Origin: Peptococcaceae bacterium BRH_c4a
GTDB taxonomy: Bacteria > Bacillota > Desulfotomaculia > Desulfotomaculales > Desulfocucumaceae
Direction: 5' to 3'
Assembly: GCA_000961585.1 (NCBI GenBank)
Contig: LADN01000070.1
Span: forward strand, 62,001-126,000
Length of the DNA stretch: 64,000 nt
The first letter of the stretch is position 1. Each line of letters begins with the position of its first letter. Positions 7,555 through 14,151 of this stretch are shown one piece after another. The notes under the pieces are model-generated. The model searched no databases. It saw only the letters and a program-made list of their open reading frames with translations, and was not told where the DNA came from. The translations under genes and the position numbers were made by a program.

Positions 7555-7698
7555 AGGGTGGGCAGGGATTTGCACCCTTGCAGCGGGTAACTCCTAATCG
7601 CCAGTTACAAGCGGTTGCCGTATTTGCAACTTTACGACCTGGGAACCATACCGACTATTCCCGGTTACTATCGCGTCTACCTATTCCGCCACCACCCC
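7555..7698 (-). ncRNA. tRNA-Leu-like sequence with an enlarged middle
   Basis: Read leftward, the first 25 bases match a tRNA-Leu 5' half: acceptor GGGGTGG, TG, then a D-arm GCGGAATAGGTAGACGC almost identical to bacterial tRNA-Leu. The 3' end gives CCACCCT, which pairs with the 5' acceptor (one G-U), next to a T-arm-like AGGG-TGCAAAT-CCCT. Between them lie three extra hairpins (GGGAA/TTCCC, GTTGC/GCAAC, GTAACT/AGTTAC) instead of a normal anticodon arm, giving 144 bases rather than about 87. No anticodon loop with U33 is visible and no CCA is encoded. It may be a degenerate tRNA or a tRNA-mimic RNA of the element. Confidence 0.4.
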
Positions 7699-7706
7699 GA
7701 AAACTT

Positions 7707-8000
7707 TTAACCCACCCTCCGATTCCGCCTCTTACTCTCCCGGGCCATCTTCCTCCGACTCTTAACATTGGCCCACTCCCTGGGAGTATAATGCCTTTTG
7801 CCGTACACTTTGGTTCCGCCCCGGGAAGCCATAACCGCCCCACCCATGCCCATACCGAGTGCGCTTCCCATTCCGCCCAATATGCCACCCATGGCCCCCA
7901 GCATCCGGAGTGTGGTTAACATGGAGGTTCTGCCCCGGTTTATGAATCTCTGGTAATTAAATATCGTTTTTAAATCACCGTTCCTCTTCTCTTTTACCAC
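7707..8000 (-). CDS. Small Gly/Met-rich membrane-like protein
   Basis: A 97-residue frame starting at GTG 8000, overlapping the upstream gene by 7 bases. Its middle (about residues 27-60) is rich in Gly, Met, Leu and Ala and could insert in the membrane or bind lipid, while the C terminus is very basic (KSRRKMARESKRRNRR). No family is recognised. The basic tail followed by the tRNA-like element suggests the end of a transcription block. Confidence 0.45.
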   Translation of the reverse strand: MVKEKRNGDLKTIFNYQRFINRGRTSMLTTLRMLGAMGGILGGMGSALGMGMGGAVMASRGGTKVYGKRHYTPREWANVKSRRKMARESKRRNRRVG

Positions 8001-8869
8001 GCCCTTCCGCCATCATCGCCCGTGGTGGACGGTTGGGCGGGTACGTCGATGGTGGCGCCGGTGTGGTCGGAGTAACCGGCGCCCTCATCCTGTACACTTT
8101 CCGCAGCACTATCAGCAGTTTCCTCGCCGGTGTTGTAATCTTCATCACTAATCCCGATTTTCCGCAGGTAGGGCTTCATAAACTTGGCCAACTCACCCAT
8201 TTGCTTTGCGGATTCCTTGTCCAGATCCCCGACCCTGCCAAGCACTGCCTTGCTGAATTCAATGCCGGTACTGTTTTCAGCCGAGTCCAGGGTAATCTTG
8301 GTTTTAACCGCCGTGAATTTCTTCACCTTGCCAGTTAACCGGCGAATGTAGTCATTGAAGTTTTCCAGACTTCCGGGAGGCAGGGGAATAAGGTAAGGGA
8401 ATATCCCGCCTTCCGGGATAATGTAAACCCGCCGGATGTTTTTGCAGGCTTTACCTTTGGTGGGATTGCCCTTATCATCAGTGGCGGTGCCAAACTGGTT
8501 CTTGGGACAAGTGGCACAGGGACGTTGTTTTCCATCCTGGTCGATGCCGGTAATGCCATCGGGGGATGAACAGTCAGGCGGTTTACCCTTACCGCCGCCG
8601 CCTGAGAACTTTTCTTTCCACCATGCATTGATAGGGTGGTGGTCGATAATAACCCCTTCTATGGCCTCGGCTATAGTGGGTTTGCCGCCCTCATCATTGG
8701 GTATCTGCCAGGCCAGACCGCCCCCGGAGGGAACCTTGATCCGCTCATACTTCATAGGGATGCCTTCGCCCATGTTTTCCTGTATGACTTCTTGGAGTTC
8801 TGAAAGGTCCGTCACGGCCAAGGCGAACTGTTGGGGGTCGGTGGTTACGAGTGCTTTGGTGTTGCTCAT
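7994..8869 (-). CDS. Probable phage single-stranded DNA-binding protein
   Basis: A 291-residue protein with a zinc-binding-type central segment: a Cys at CSSPDG, then CATCPKNQFG and later KACKN, about residues 100-145. A beta-rich region follows, then an acidic, Ala/Asp-rich tail ending DDGGRAW. The combination of an OB-like middle, metal-binding Cys and acidic tip resembles phage ssDNA-binding proteins (inference from architecture; no confirmed family). It precedes a coiled-coil protein in the operon and lies among recombination genes, which agrees with that role. The ATG at 8869 is 4 bases after the upstream stop. Confidence 0.5.
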   Translation of the reverse strand: MSNTKALVTTDPQQFALAVTDLSELQEVIQENMGEGIPMKYERIKVPSGGGLAWQIPNDEGGKPTIAEAIEGVIIDHHPINAWWKEKFSGGGGKGKPPDCSSPDGITGIDQDGKQRPCATCPKNQFGTATDDKGNPTKGKACKNIRRVYIIPEGGIFPYLIPLPPGSLENFNDYIRRLTGKVKKFTAVKTKITLDSAENSTGIEFSKAVLGRVGDLDKESAKQMGELAKFMKPYLRKIGISDEDYNTGEETADSAAESVQDEGAGYSDHTGATIDVPAQPSTTGDDGGRAW

Positions 8870-8872
8870 GAT

Positions 8873-9769
8873 TTACCATGCTCCTTTGTTGTTATTTTTT
8901 GTTTCCTGTGGAAATTTTGCCGGGGTAGAATCAGCCACCGCCACCTGATATACAGGCAACTTCCCACCCGCCCCCAATGCCGCCGCGTAAATGTTCATTT
9001 CAGCGGTCATGGAGTCCAGGGTTTTGCACTCTGTCTGGAAGTGCATTTCAAGGGTTTTCAGTTCCACTTCTAGGGAGGAGATTTCATCCTCCAGGGATTC
9101 CATTTGGTCCCTGACTACCTTGTATTGATGGGTAGCATTTAGATAGTCAAAATCCGTTCTCTTCATGGACATAAGTTCGGCCTGACGGGCCTTGTCGTTT
9201 GAGAACTTGGCCTTATCGCTCCCGGGCAGAGTTTCCGCCATTATGTCTGCCAGAAGTGAAGCCTCTGCTTCCTTGACGGATAACTCTGCATCCGAAAGGG
9301 ACTGACGGACGGTGCGGAGGGTTTGGCGTTTGGAGTTAATATCTTCCTTGGTGCGCTGGGTGAGTTCTATTAAATTACCTATTTCCTTATAAGTACCGTT
9401 GACATTGAACCTCTTTCCGATTTCCCCCAGCGTTTCCATATTCGCCGCCACCTTGGCCTCCGACACCGCATCCCTCACGGCCTTGGCAACCTCATCCACC
9501 TTCAGGGCGCTAATTTGAGTGCCGATAATGTCGCTGGCCTGTTCCTTGAATTTCAGTAAACCCTGATCCATTTTGTCGCCCATATCAACCATGGATGATT
9601 GGATTAATTCCAGGGCGGCCATGGTCTTGGCGGCAACCTCCTGGGTTACCATGGCGGCGATCAGGTCATTAATAGTCGGGGATGGTTCCTGCAATTCCCC
9701 CCTAAAATACTCTTCGTTCGGGGAGAATTGCTCCATCTTGATTTCACTGTTTCCTGTTCCTTCTTTCAT
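8873..9769 (-). CDS. Coiled-coil phage protein
   Basis: A 298-residue, almost entirely helical protein. Heptad-rich coiled coils run from about residue 130 to 265 (for example KEDINSKRQTLRTVRQSL and the segment around DQMESLEDEISSLEVELKT). It ends KNNNKGAW, sharing the last two residues and general tail style with the neighbouring ssDNA-binding-like protein. A GGAGGTAAATTT ribosome site precedes the ATG at 9769. It may be a scaffold or annealing-accessory factor for the adjacent protein, but no family is recognised. Confidence 0.55.
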   Translation of the reverse strand: MKEGTGNSEIKMEQFSPNEEYFRGELQEPSPTINDLIAAMVTQEVAAKTMAALELIQSSMVDMGDKMDQGLLKFKEQASDIIGTQISALKVDEVAKAVRDAVSEAKVAANMETLGEIGKRFNVNGTYKEIGNLIELTQRTKEDINSKRQTLRTVRQSLSDAELSVKEAEASLLADIMAETLPGSDKAKFSNDKARQAELMSMKRTDFDYLNATHQYKVVRDQMESLEDEISSLEVELKTLEMHFQTECKTLDSMTAEMNIYAAALGAGGKLPVYQVAVADSTPAKFPQETKNNNKGAW

Positions 9770-9839
9770 AAATTTACCTCCACTTTCTTAGATTTTTAAG
9801 TTAATCAGTTTTTAAGTTAACAATTTTTAAGTCAATAAT

Positions 9840-10019
9840 TTAATCCAGCCCCACCAGTCTATCCCGGCACGACTTAATCACGTAGCACCATCCCGGAGCC
9901 ATTCCAGGCACGGAAAGATTGTGATTTGCACATATTTTTTTGTAGGCTGCCTTTATTTCTTCCTGGGTGAATTTATCAAGAATTACCCGTCCTTCTCCTT
10001 GTCGGGCCAACTCCCACAT
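9840..10019 (-). CDS. Small hypothetical phage protein
   Basis: A 59-residue frame from the ATG at 10019. The frame is open for 13 more codons upstream (YYITPGAYSRM), which look like coding sequence but lack a standard start, so a non-ATG start near 10055 is possible. The product has a helical KFTQEEIKAAYKK segment, two Cys and a GWCYVIKSC end. It fills a 300-base space between the coiled-coil gene and the 3D-domain gene. Confidence 0.4.
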   Translation of the reverse strand: MWELARQGEGRVILDKFTQEEIKAAYKKICANHNLSVPGMAPGWCYVIKSCRDRLVGLD

Positions 10020-10078
10020 TCGGGAATATGCTCCTGGGGTAATATAGTATCTCAGCGATCACCACCTGCCTCTTTTTC

Positions 10079-10588
10079 TTATTTGTTTTGCTTTTCCACC
10101 TTATCCACGCTTTCCACAACTACCCTCACATCCCGCCGCCCCCACGCCCAGCATGATTTTTCGTCGGACATAAAGATATCAATTTTCGCCCCCTTTGCCA
10201 CGCTTTCATCTGGGATTAAATCTTCCGCCAGGTACCAGTTATTTAGCTCCTTAATGAACACCCGACTGCCGAGAGGGATAGCTTTTGGGTCTACGGCTAT
10301 CGTGCGTCCTTCCCGGGGCCATGTTTCTGTGAAGGTCCGGTTTCCGGTGTGACTGTAAGCGGTGGCCTGAATTGTCACTTCCTTAACCGTAGCCGCTCTT
10401 CTGTCTACCTCACCCCTGGATAGGGGCAATATAAGCATTGGCCTTTCTCGGGGAGTCTGTGTTGTCTGTCCCGGGATAAGCATTACCGTCAACACTAACG
10501 TCAATAATCCAGTCAATAAGTTGATGTGCTTTACTGTTTTAAACCTCCCTCCACAAACTAGCCACCAACACCCCCAGCGCCAGCGCAA
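10079..10588 (-). CDS. 3D-domain protein (cell-wall lytic fold)
   Basis: The C-terminal 100 residues form a 3D domain, named for conserved Asp residues: ATAYSHTGNRTFTETWP, then TIAVDPKAIPLGSRVFI, AEDLIPDES and a KIDIFMSD-type end. This double-psi barrel is shared with MltA-type lytic transglycosylases and Firmicute cell-wall proteins such as YabE and YocH. A hydrophobic N-terminal helix suggests export or anchoring. The listed TTG start overlaps the upstream repressor gene; a GGAGGGAGG site at about 10546-10554 suggests initiation nearer residue 20, but no standard start lies at the right distance. A wall-remodelling role in the element is likely. Confidence 0.75.
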   Translation of the reverse strand: MRWRWGCWWLVCGGRFKTVKHINLLTGLLTLVLTVMLIPGQTTQTPRERPMLILPLSRGEVDRRAATVKEVTIQATAYSHTGNRTFTETWPREGRTIAVDPKAIPLGSRVFIKELNNWYLAEDLIPDESVAKGAKIDIFMSDEKSCWAWGRRDVRVVVESVDKVEKQNK

Positions 10589-10853
10589 TCTTGACCATTA
10601 AGTCAGGCCCGGCCCATTTGATTCCGGCCTCTATGTTGCTGATTGTGCACGGATCTACACCAACCTTTTTCGCAAGGGCCGTCTGTGTCATTTTCTTCCT
10701 GGTCCTGTACTTTTTAATGTTCTGGCCGAACCGGGACATTTTCTGTCTGCGCTTTTCCTGCCACTCTTTGATCTGAAGATTTTCTGTGTCATGTTCATGG
10801 AGCTTTTCCGTGTCCTTTTCCTGACCATCCATCTCCCTGCCATTATCGGTCAT
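10539..10853 (-). CDS. XRE-family transcriptional regulator
   Basis: A 104-residue protein with a charged N-terminal extension and a helix-turn-helix domain from about residue 40 (SRFGQNIKKYRTRKKMTQ, then ALAKKVGVDPCTISNIEAG). XRE proteins bind DNA as dimers. It is the first gene of the leftward transcript starting at a TTGACA-N17-TAGAAT promoter (10964-10992) whose spacer holds one arm of a 13-bp operator; the regulator transcribed in the opposite direction is at 11080. The C-terminal helix is hydrophobic. A Cro-like role is an inference. Confidence 0.8.
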   Translation of the reverse strand: MTDNGREMDGQEKDTEKLHEHDTENLQIKEWQEKRRQKMSRFGQNIKKYRTRKKMTQTALAKKVGVDPCTISNIEAGIKWAGPDLMVKIALALGVLVASLWREV

Positions 10854-10891
10854 TCGCTATATCCACCCCCTGTCAAAATAATTTTCTAATT

Positions 10892-10948
10892 TACCTCCCG
10901 GGGAGGTATAAAAGAATTGCCATCGAATATACTTTTAACGTGGCAATT
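10892..10948. promoter_or_regulatory. Two inverted repeats in the leader
   Basis: TACCTCC-CGG-GGAGGTA (10892-10908) and AATTGCCA / TGGCAATT with an 18-base spacer (10915-10948) are both perfect dyads lying between the leftward promoter and the XRE start. They may be extra operator sites or RNA hairpins in the leader. Confidence 0.4.
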
Positions 10949-10963
10949 ACTTCCTGTGTAAAC

Positions 10964-10992
10964 ATTCTAATTCTATATATCCACCTTGTCAA
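10964..10992 (-). promoter_or_regulatory. Leftward sigma-A promoter of the early operon
   Basis: On the minus strand TTGACA (10987-10992) and TAGAAT (10964-10969) are separated by exactly 17 bases. It reads into the XRE gene at 10853 and the early genes beyond. The left arm of the inverted repeat at 10973-11013 lies in its spacer, so a bound repressor would block polymerase. Confidence 0.65.
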
Positions 10993-11013
10993 TATTTACT
11001 GGTGGAAATATAG
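10973..11013. promoter_or_regulatory. 13-bp-arm operator between divergent promoters
   Basis: CTATATATCCACC and GGTGGAAATATAG form an inverted repeat with one mismatch across a 15-base spacer. The left arm falls in the leftward promoter spacer and the right arm covers the -35 of the rightward promoter (11003-11008), so one bound factor could govern both regulators. Confidence 0.6.
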
Positions 11014-11031
11014 AAAATATTTTTTTATAAT
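11003..11031 (+). promoter_or_regulatory. Rightward promoter for the XRE gene at 11080
   Basis: TGGAAA (11003-11008), a 17-base spacer and TATAAT (11026-11031) precede the ATG at 11080. The -35 overlaps the right arm of the shared operator, consistent with autoregulation. Confidence 0.5.
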
Positions 11032-11079
11032 TGTGGTTGCTCGTTAGTATCAATACTATATATAGGGGGTTGGTTATCA

Positions 11080-11508
11080 ATGGTAAGCGCAATAGGCCAA
11101 AAAATCAAGGATTTGAGGACCGAACAAGACCTTTCTGGGATGGATGTATGCCGCCTGGCCGACATTGCTCCAAGCTACCTAAAAGACCTGGAGTCTGGCC
11201 GAATAGCAAACCCTGGCTTCTTTACGCTTGAGAAAATAGCCAGGGCTCTAAAAATAAGTATACTTTATTTTCTTGACGATCAGCAGTTTGCCAAAGACTC
11301 AAAGTTGGAGGATATCAGGGCCTTGCATAATACCAAATGGCTTGACCTTCTCCGGTCTACAGATTTTCAGAAATACTTTGACGTGACAGTAAAGGCACGT
11401 GATAATGGAGTGCTGCCGGAAGTCTTGTCCATGTTGATTGATGCGATAATTATTGATCGGAGTGGGAGTGGTCGGAATCAGAACACTGGCAACTGCAACC
11501 CTGAATAG
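11080..11508 (+). CDS. XRE-family regulator (repressor-like)
   Basis: A 142-residue protein with an N-terminal helix-turn-helix domain (GQKIKDLRTEQDLSGMDVC, then LADIAPSYLKDLESG) and a C-terminal half of about 75 residues without a recognised fold. It is transcribed away from the other XRE gene across a shared operator, the standard arrangement of a bistable switch. No Ala-Gly cleavage site or S24 peptidase motif is visible, so it is not a self-cleaving repressor. Its 3' end overlaps the convergent gene 11450-11728 by 59 bases. Confidence 0.8.
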   Translation: MVSAIGQKIKDLRTEQDLSGMDVCRLADIAPSYLKDLESGRIANPGFFTLEKIARALKISILYFLDDQQFAKDSKLEDIRALHNTKWLDLLRSTDFQKYFDVTVKARDNGVLPEVLSMLIDAIIIDRSGSGRNQNTGNCNPE

Positions 11509-11728
11509 TTGCATGCTCCCACTTAATTCCGGGAAGCTCGGGGGAATGGGCAGACATTTTGCACTTCAGGGCCATATGCGTAAAACTTTCTGTTATGTAG
11601 TCTTCTATGAATTCCATGGCCATGTCGTACGTATACCCCGCATCGGCAAAGGCAGTATGGATTTTCTGGAAGATTTCTTTTTCCTTGTCGGTCATGGGGG
11701 GGAGAATGATTCTGGTTTTTGGGGTCAT
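11450..11728 (-). CDS. Small hypothetical protein
   Basis: A 92-residue protein, helical in its first 50 residues (MTDKEKEIFQKIHTAFADAG) and ending in a Cys/Ser/His/Asp-rich tail (CSCQCSDSDHSHSDQ) that could bind metal. An AAAAGGAGGCC ribosome site precedes the ATG at 11728. The opposite strand is also open here but without a ribosome site, so I take this strand as coding. Function unknown. Confidence 0.55.
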   Translation of the reverse strand: MTPKTRIILPPMTDKEKEIFQKIHTAFADAGYTYDMAMEFIEDYITESFTHMALKCKMSAHSPELPGIKWEHATIQGCSCQCSDSDHSHSDQ

Positions 11729-11821
11729 TGGTTTTGGCCTCCTTTTGCTTTTTGAGTTTTTATTTTTTTTATTTACTGCTTGTCCGTTGACCAGTTAATA
11801 AAATTTGCCTAAAATTTGCGC

Positions 11822-12574
11822 CTACTCCCCGGCTGCGGGGGATAGTTTTAGGTAATCTATTTTTGCTTTAATCTCTGCGTACTGATAACCGGCCATAATC
11901 ATCCCGGCAATGAATACCTCTGCCTTCTCCAGGACTTCAAGTTCCTGTGCCGTCAAGTTGTCGCGGAGTTGATCGTTATCCCTAACGCACATTTCCAGTC
12001 GTAGTTCTTTTGCGGATTTCCCAAATATCTTTCTATAAACCAGGTCAGTGAAGTGTTTGTATTGCCATCGCTTATTTGGACTCTCTTCGATGTAATCACG
12101 TATTGCATCGGTTACGGTCCTGCGCTTTGCTTTGCTGAGTTCCCGTTGCAGGGACCATTCTTTCTGATCCGGTTCGGCCACTTCTTCCAGATTGAGCAGG
12201 TAATTGCGGACGGTTTTTGCAACTTCTGATTCGGTGAGCAGCATCCCCAGACGGAGGACTGCGCGTTTGGGAAGCAGTGTCAGTTTTCTTGTTTTGCTAG
12301 ATTTGCTACCTTCATCGTGAAGGTCACAAAGTATCGTTTTTAGTTCCTGGCCCGAAACAACCTTAATGCCATCCTCTTTAAATTCTTCCTGGTTTCTTTT
12401 TAAAACGGTGTCGATGGTCTTTTCTGAAACCTCATAATACGCTGCTGCCTGTTGAATTGTTGACCGGGCATCTTTGGTTAAATACGGTAGCACCTTAATC
12501 TTATCCAGGATACTGCACCGGCCAATCATCTGCTGTCGTGCGGTTTTGCTCTCGACGAGGATTAGGTCTTTCAT
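11822..12574 (-). CDS. Phage antirepressor-like regulatory protein
   Basis: A 250-residue protein. The first 60 residues contain a helix-turn-helix-like segment (TIQQAAAYYEVSEKTIDTVL), followed by a region around RKLTLLPKRAVLRLGMLLTE that resembles the DNA-binding or regulatory part of phage antirepressor and BRO-like proteins, then a long helical tail. Genes of this sort sit in early regulatory regions and counter the main repressor. It has a GGAGGCAACC site before the ATG and follows the Xis-like gene. The family name is tentative. Confidence 0.55.
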   Translation of the reverse strand: MKDLILVESKTARQQMIGRCSILDKIKVLPYLTKDARSTIQQAAAYYEVSEKTIDTVLKRNQEEFKEDGIKVVSGQELKTILCDLHDEGSKSSKTRKLTLLPKRAVLRLGMLLTESEVAKTVRNYLLNLEEVAEPDQKEWSLQRELSKAKRRTVTDAIRDYIEESPNKRWQYKHFTDLVYRKIFGKSAKELRLEMCVRDNDQLRDNLTAQELEVLEKAEVFIAGMIMAGYQYAEIKAKIDYLKLSPAAGE

Positions 12575-12607
12575 GGTTGCCTCCTTTCTCTGGCTTGTCC
12601 CAGGTCA

Positions 12608-12823
12608 CTACATGGCCCTCAATTTCCTTGGTGCACATCCCCGAGAAGCCTCTTTTTCCATCCACTCATCAACGGCTTTCCTGGGAAAAATGTACTTATT
12701 GCCCAACCTAACCTTCGGAAAATCCTTGCGTTGTGCCAGTTGATAGGCTTTGGTTATGCCGATATTTAAGTAATTTTTAAGATCCCTAACGTCCAGATAA
12801 TCATTGTGCGTGCTATCGCTCAC
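12608..12823 (-). CDS. Excisionase-like (MerR-type winged-helix) DNA-binding protein
   Basis: A 71-residue protein matching the excisionase-type helix-turn-helix: YLDVRDLKNYLNIGITKAY, then QLAQRKDFPKVRLGNKYIF and RKAVDEWMEK. This is the pattern of small Xis/AlpA-like factors that bind DNA at attachment sites and direct integrase towards excision. The integrase at 14152-15444 is nearby in the same element, which supports that role, though such proteins may also act as transcription activators. It is transcribed with the leftward early genes. Confidence 0.75.
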   Translation of the reverse strand: MSDSTHNDYLDVRDLKNYLNIGITKAYQLAQRKDFPKVRLGNKYIFPRKAVDEWMEKEASRGCAPRKLRAM

Positions 12824-12838
12824 CCCGCCACCCCCCCT

Positions 12839-13105
12839 TTATTTCTTTCCCCACCTTAAATAGTCAAAGCTTGTCCTGAGTGCATTGGCTATGCGGACCA
12901 CTGTTTTAACTGAAGGGTCGAATATCCCGGCCTTGATGCCGTGCAAATAACTCCGGGATATTCTTGCGTCCTTGGCAACTTCTTTTTGGGTGGTTCCCCT
13001 TTCCTTGATTTCTTCCTTAATTCGCTTGCCCACGCCGTTGTCGTCCACCTTAAAATTCACCGCCTTTTTAAGATTCGGTGCCGGTTGGCTTTTGCGATGT
13101 GTCAT
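12839..13105 (-). CDS. XRE-family regulator
   Basis: From the ATG at 13105 this is an 88-residue protein whose C-terminal 65 residues form a helix-turn-helix (KRIKEEIKERGTTQKEVA, then ARISRSYLHGIKAG). The frame stays open to 13168 inside the previous gene; I chose the internal ATG because GAAGATGG lies shortly upstream. It overlaps the Cro-like gene by 38 bases and is probably co-transcribed from the strong promoter at 13332-13360. Confidence 0.7.
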   Translation of the reverse strand: MTHRKSQPAPNLKKAVNFKVDDNGVGKRIKEEIKERGTTQKEVAKDARISRSYLHGIKAGIFDPSVKTVVRIANALRTSFDYLRWGKK

Positions 13106-13298
13106 CACATCCATCTTCAAAAAATTTTTGCCATGAAAAGCCCAGGACACTGCCAATCCTCTTGGCAACTCTGACGCTGGGAGTCTGTCCTGCTTCGATT
13201 TTTGCTATGTAAGACCTGTTAACCTCCGCCTTGTCTGCTACTTCCTCCTGAGTCAGCCCAAGAGATTTACGGAGGTCTTCCAGCCACTTATAATCCAC
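13068..13298 (-). CDS. Cro-like XRE regulator
   Basis: Start chosen at GTG 13298 because GGGAGGTGG lies directly upstream and the promoter -10 is only 34 bases away; a longer reading to 13574 would have to be translated from DNA upstream of the transcription start. The 76-residue product is essentially one helix-turn-helix domain (LRKSLGLTQEEVADKAEVNR, then SYIAKIEAG). It is the first gene of the leftward transcript and faces the repressor-like gene at 13471 across a region with two sigma-A promoters and three operator-like dyads. A Cro-type role is an inference from this layout. Confidence 0.75.
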   Translation of the reverse strand: MDYKWLEDLRKSLGLTQEEVADKAEVNRSYIAKIEAGQTPSVRVAKRIGSVLGFSWQKFFEDGCDDTSQKPTGTES

Positions 13299-13314
13299 CT
13301 CGCCACCTCCCTGC

Positions 13315-13331
13315 TGTGATTTCATGTCACA
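13315..13331. promoter_or_regulatory. Operator-like dyad
   Basis: TGTGA-N7-TCACA lies immediately downstream of the leftward -10 box and matches the GTGA-N7-TCAC dyad found in the rightward promoter, so both are likely sites for the same repressor. Confidence 0.6.
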
Positions 13332-13360
13332 ATTATAGTGTGATACATCATCACTGTCAA
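13332..13360 (-). promoter_or_regulatory. Consensus sigma-A promoter, leftward
   Basis: TTGACA (13355-13360) and TATAAT (13332-13337) with a 17-base spacer are a perfect consensus on the minus strand. The spacer contains the dyad GTGAT-N5-ATCAC (13340-13354), and a second dyad lies at the expected transcription start. Confidence 0.85.
13340..13354. promoter_or_regulatory. Operator-like dyad in the leftward promoter spacer
   Basis: GTGAT-N5-ATCAC occupies the spacer between the -35 and -10 boxes of the leftward promoter; its GTGA/TCAC ends match the other two dyads. Confidence 0.6.
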
Positions 13361-13420
13361 GGTGTTTTTGTGACTGGGTATAACTTTTTATTTTATGGGA
13401 CAAAATCCTATTAATACCCT

Positions 13421-13449
13421 TTGAAAGGTGACGGATAATCACATATAAT
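13421..13449 (+). promoter_or_regulatory. Sigma-A promoter, rightward, with internal operator
   Basis: TTGAAA (13421-13426), a 17-base spacer and TATAAT (13444-13449) precede the repressor-like gene. The spacer contains GTGA-N7-TCAC (13428-13442), matching the dyads of the divergent promoter, so the repressor could control its own synthesis. Confidence 0.8.
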
Positions 13450-13470
13450 ACTGATTGAGGTGATTGTGTC

Positions 13471-13821
13471 ATGTCTGTGACGTCAGATAGATTAAGGGTA
13501 TTGAGAGAGGAGGTAAATCTAACCCAGGAAGAATTATCCAAAAAAATAGGGATAAAGCGGACTAGGTATGCCAAGTATGAAACAGGGGAAAACCCTTTAA
13601 GCGGAGATATTATAAATAAACTGGCCGACTTTTACGGCGTTACTACAGATTACCTATATGGCCGCAGTCCACTTACTCTCCGTGTTTTTAATGAAAAAGG
13701 TATTAATAACGAGTATACGGAATTAATCGACGAATTTGAAAGGAAGGGATTATCACCCGAGAGAGTGAAGGACCTATTGGACGAGCTGTCTTTAATTTTG
13801 GAAAAATATAAGTCGAAATGA
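13471..13821 (+). CDS. CI-like XRE repressor of the element
   Basis: A 116-residue protein: an N-terminal helix-turn-helix (SDRLRVLREEVNLTQEEL, then SKKIGIKRTRYAKYETG), the YGVTTDYLYGR segment typical of Firmicute phage repressors, and a short helical C-terminal domain for dimerisation. It lacks a peptidase domain, so SOS self-cleavage is not expected. GAGGTGAT precedes the ATG. It is divergent from the Cro-like gene across two promoters with shared dyads, so it most likely maintains the integrated state (inference). Confidence 0.8.
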   Translation: MSVTSDRLRVLREEVNLTQEELSKKIGIKRTRYAKYETGENPLSGDIINKLADFYGVTTDYLYGRSPLTLRVFNEKGINNEYTELIDEFERKGLSPERVKDLLDELSLILEKYKSK

Positions 13822-13885
13822 GTCGCAGAATAATATAGCTTAATGTGACTAATTTCCCCTTTTTATGCCCTTGCTTGTGTCGTAT

Positions 13886-13913
13886 TATTGTTATAAAATA
13901 TCACATAACAATA
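13886..13913. promoter_or_regulatory. 9-bp inverted repeat next to the LexA box
   Basis: TATTGTTAT and ATAACAATA flank a 10-base spacer, directly abutting the LexA box. It overlaps TATAAA, which could be a -10 box, so it may be an operator of the integrase transcript. Confidence 0.5.
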
Positions 13914-13927
13914 CGAACAAATGTTCT
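13914..13927. promoter_or_regulatory. Bacillus-type LexA (SOS) box
   Basis: CGAACAAATGTTCT matches the Gram-positive LexA consensus CGAACRNRYGTTYC at 13 of 14 positions. It lies just upstream of the small gene at 13943 and the integrase, suggesting LexA restrains integrase expression until DNA damage. Confidence 0.7.
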
Positions 13928-13942
13928 GTGTCATAAAGGGGG

Positions 13943-14146
13943 ATGATCATAATGTCTTGGGTATACGACCACTTACCAAAGGAGATAAGGAGTTTTAAAT
14001 GCAGAGATATTATACTGATAGTAAATTCTACCATCTGCCCCCAACAAAAACTTCGTCCCTGCAAAGAAGCAAGGATTTACTGTCTTGGCGAAGAAAAATC
14101 ATGCGTTAATAATAACTGCCATAACAAACTAAATAGTAAGGGGTAA
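13943..14146 (+). CDS. Small Cys-containing protein upstream of the integrase
   Basis: A 67-residue frame (or 64 residues from the second ATG at 13952, which is better spaced from the AAGGGGG ribosome site). It has single Cys residues in FKCRD and RPCKEARIYC and a CVNNNC group near the end, so metal binding is possible. It lies between the LexA box and the integrase, with 5 bases to the integrase start, so the two are probably co-transcribed and SOS-controlled. No family recognised. Confidence 0.55.
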   Translation: MIIMSWVYDHLPKEIRSFKCRDIILIVNSTICPQQKLRPCKEARIYCLGEEKSCVNNNCHNKLNSKG

Positions 14147-14151
14147 AAATC

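Noticed and set aside
7555-7698. A group I intron in a tRNA gene
   Set aside because: The extra sequence is only about 55 bases, far too short for an intron, and no P/Q/R/S core is visible.
7578-7919. Plus-strand frame through the tRNA-like region
   Set aside because: It crosses the tRNA-like structure and the minus-strand Gly/Met-rich gene, is Pro-rich and has no ribosome site.
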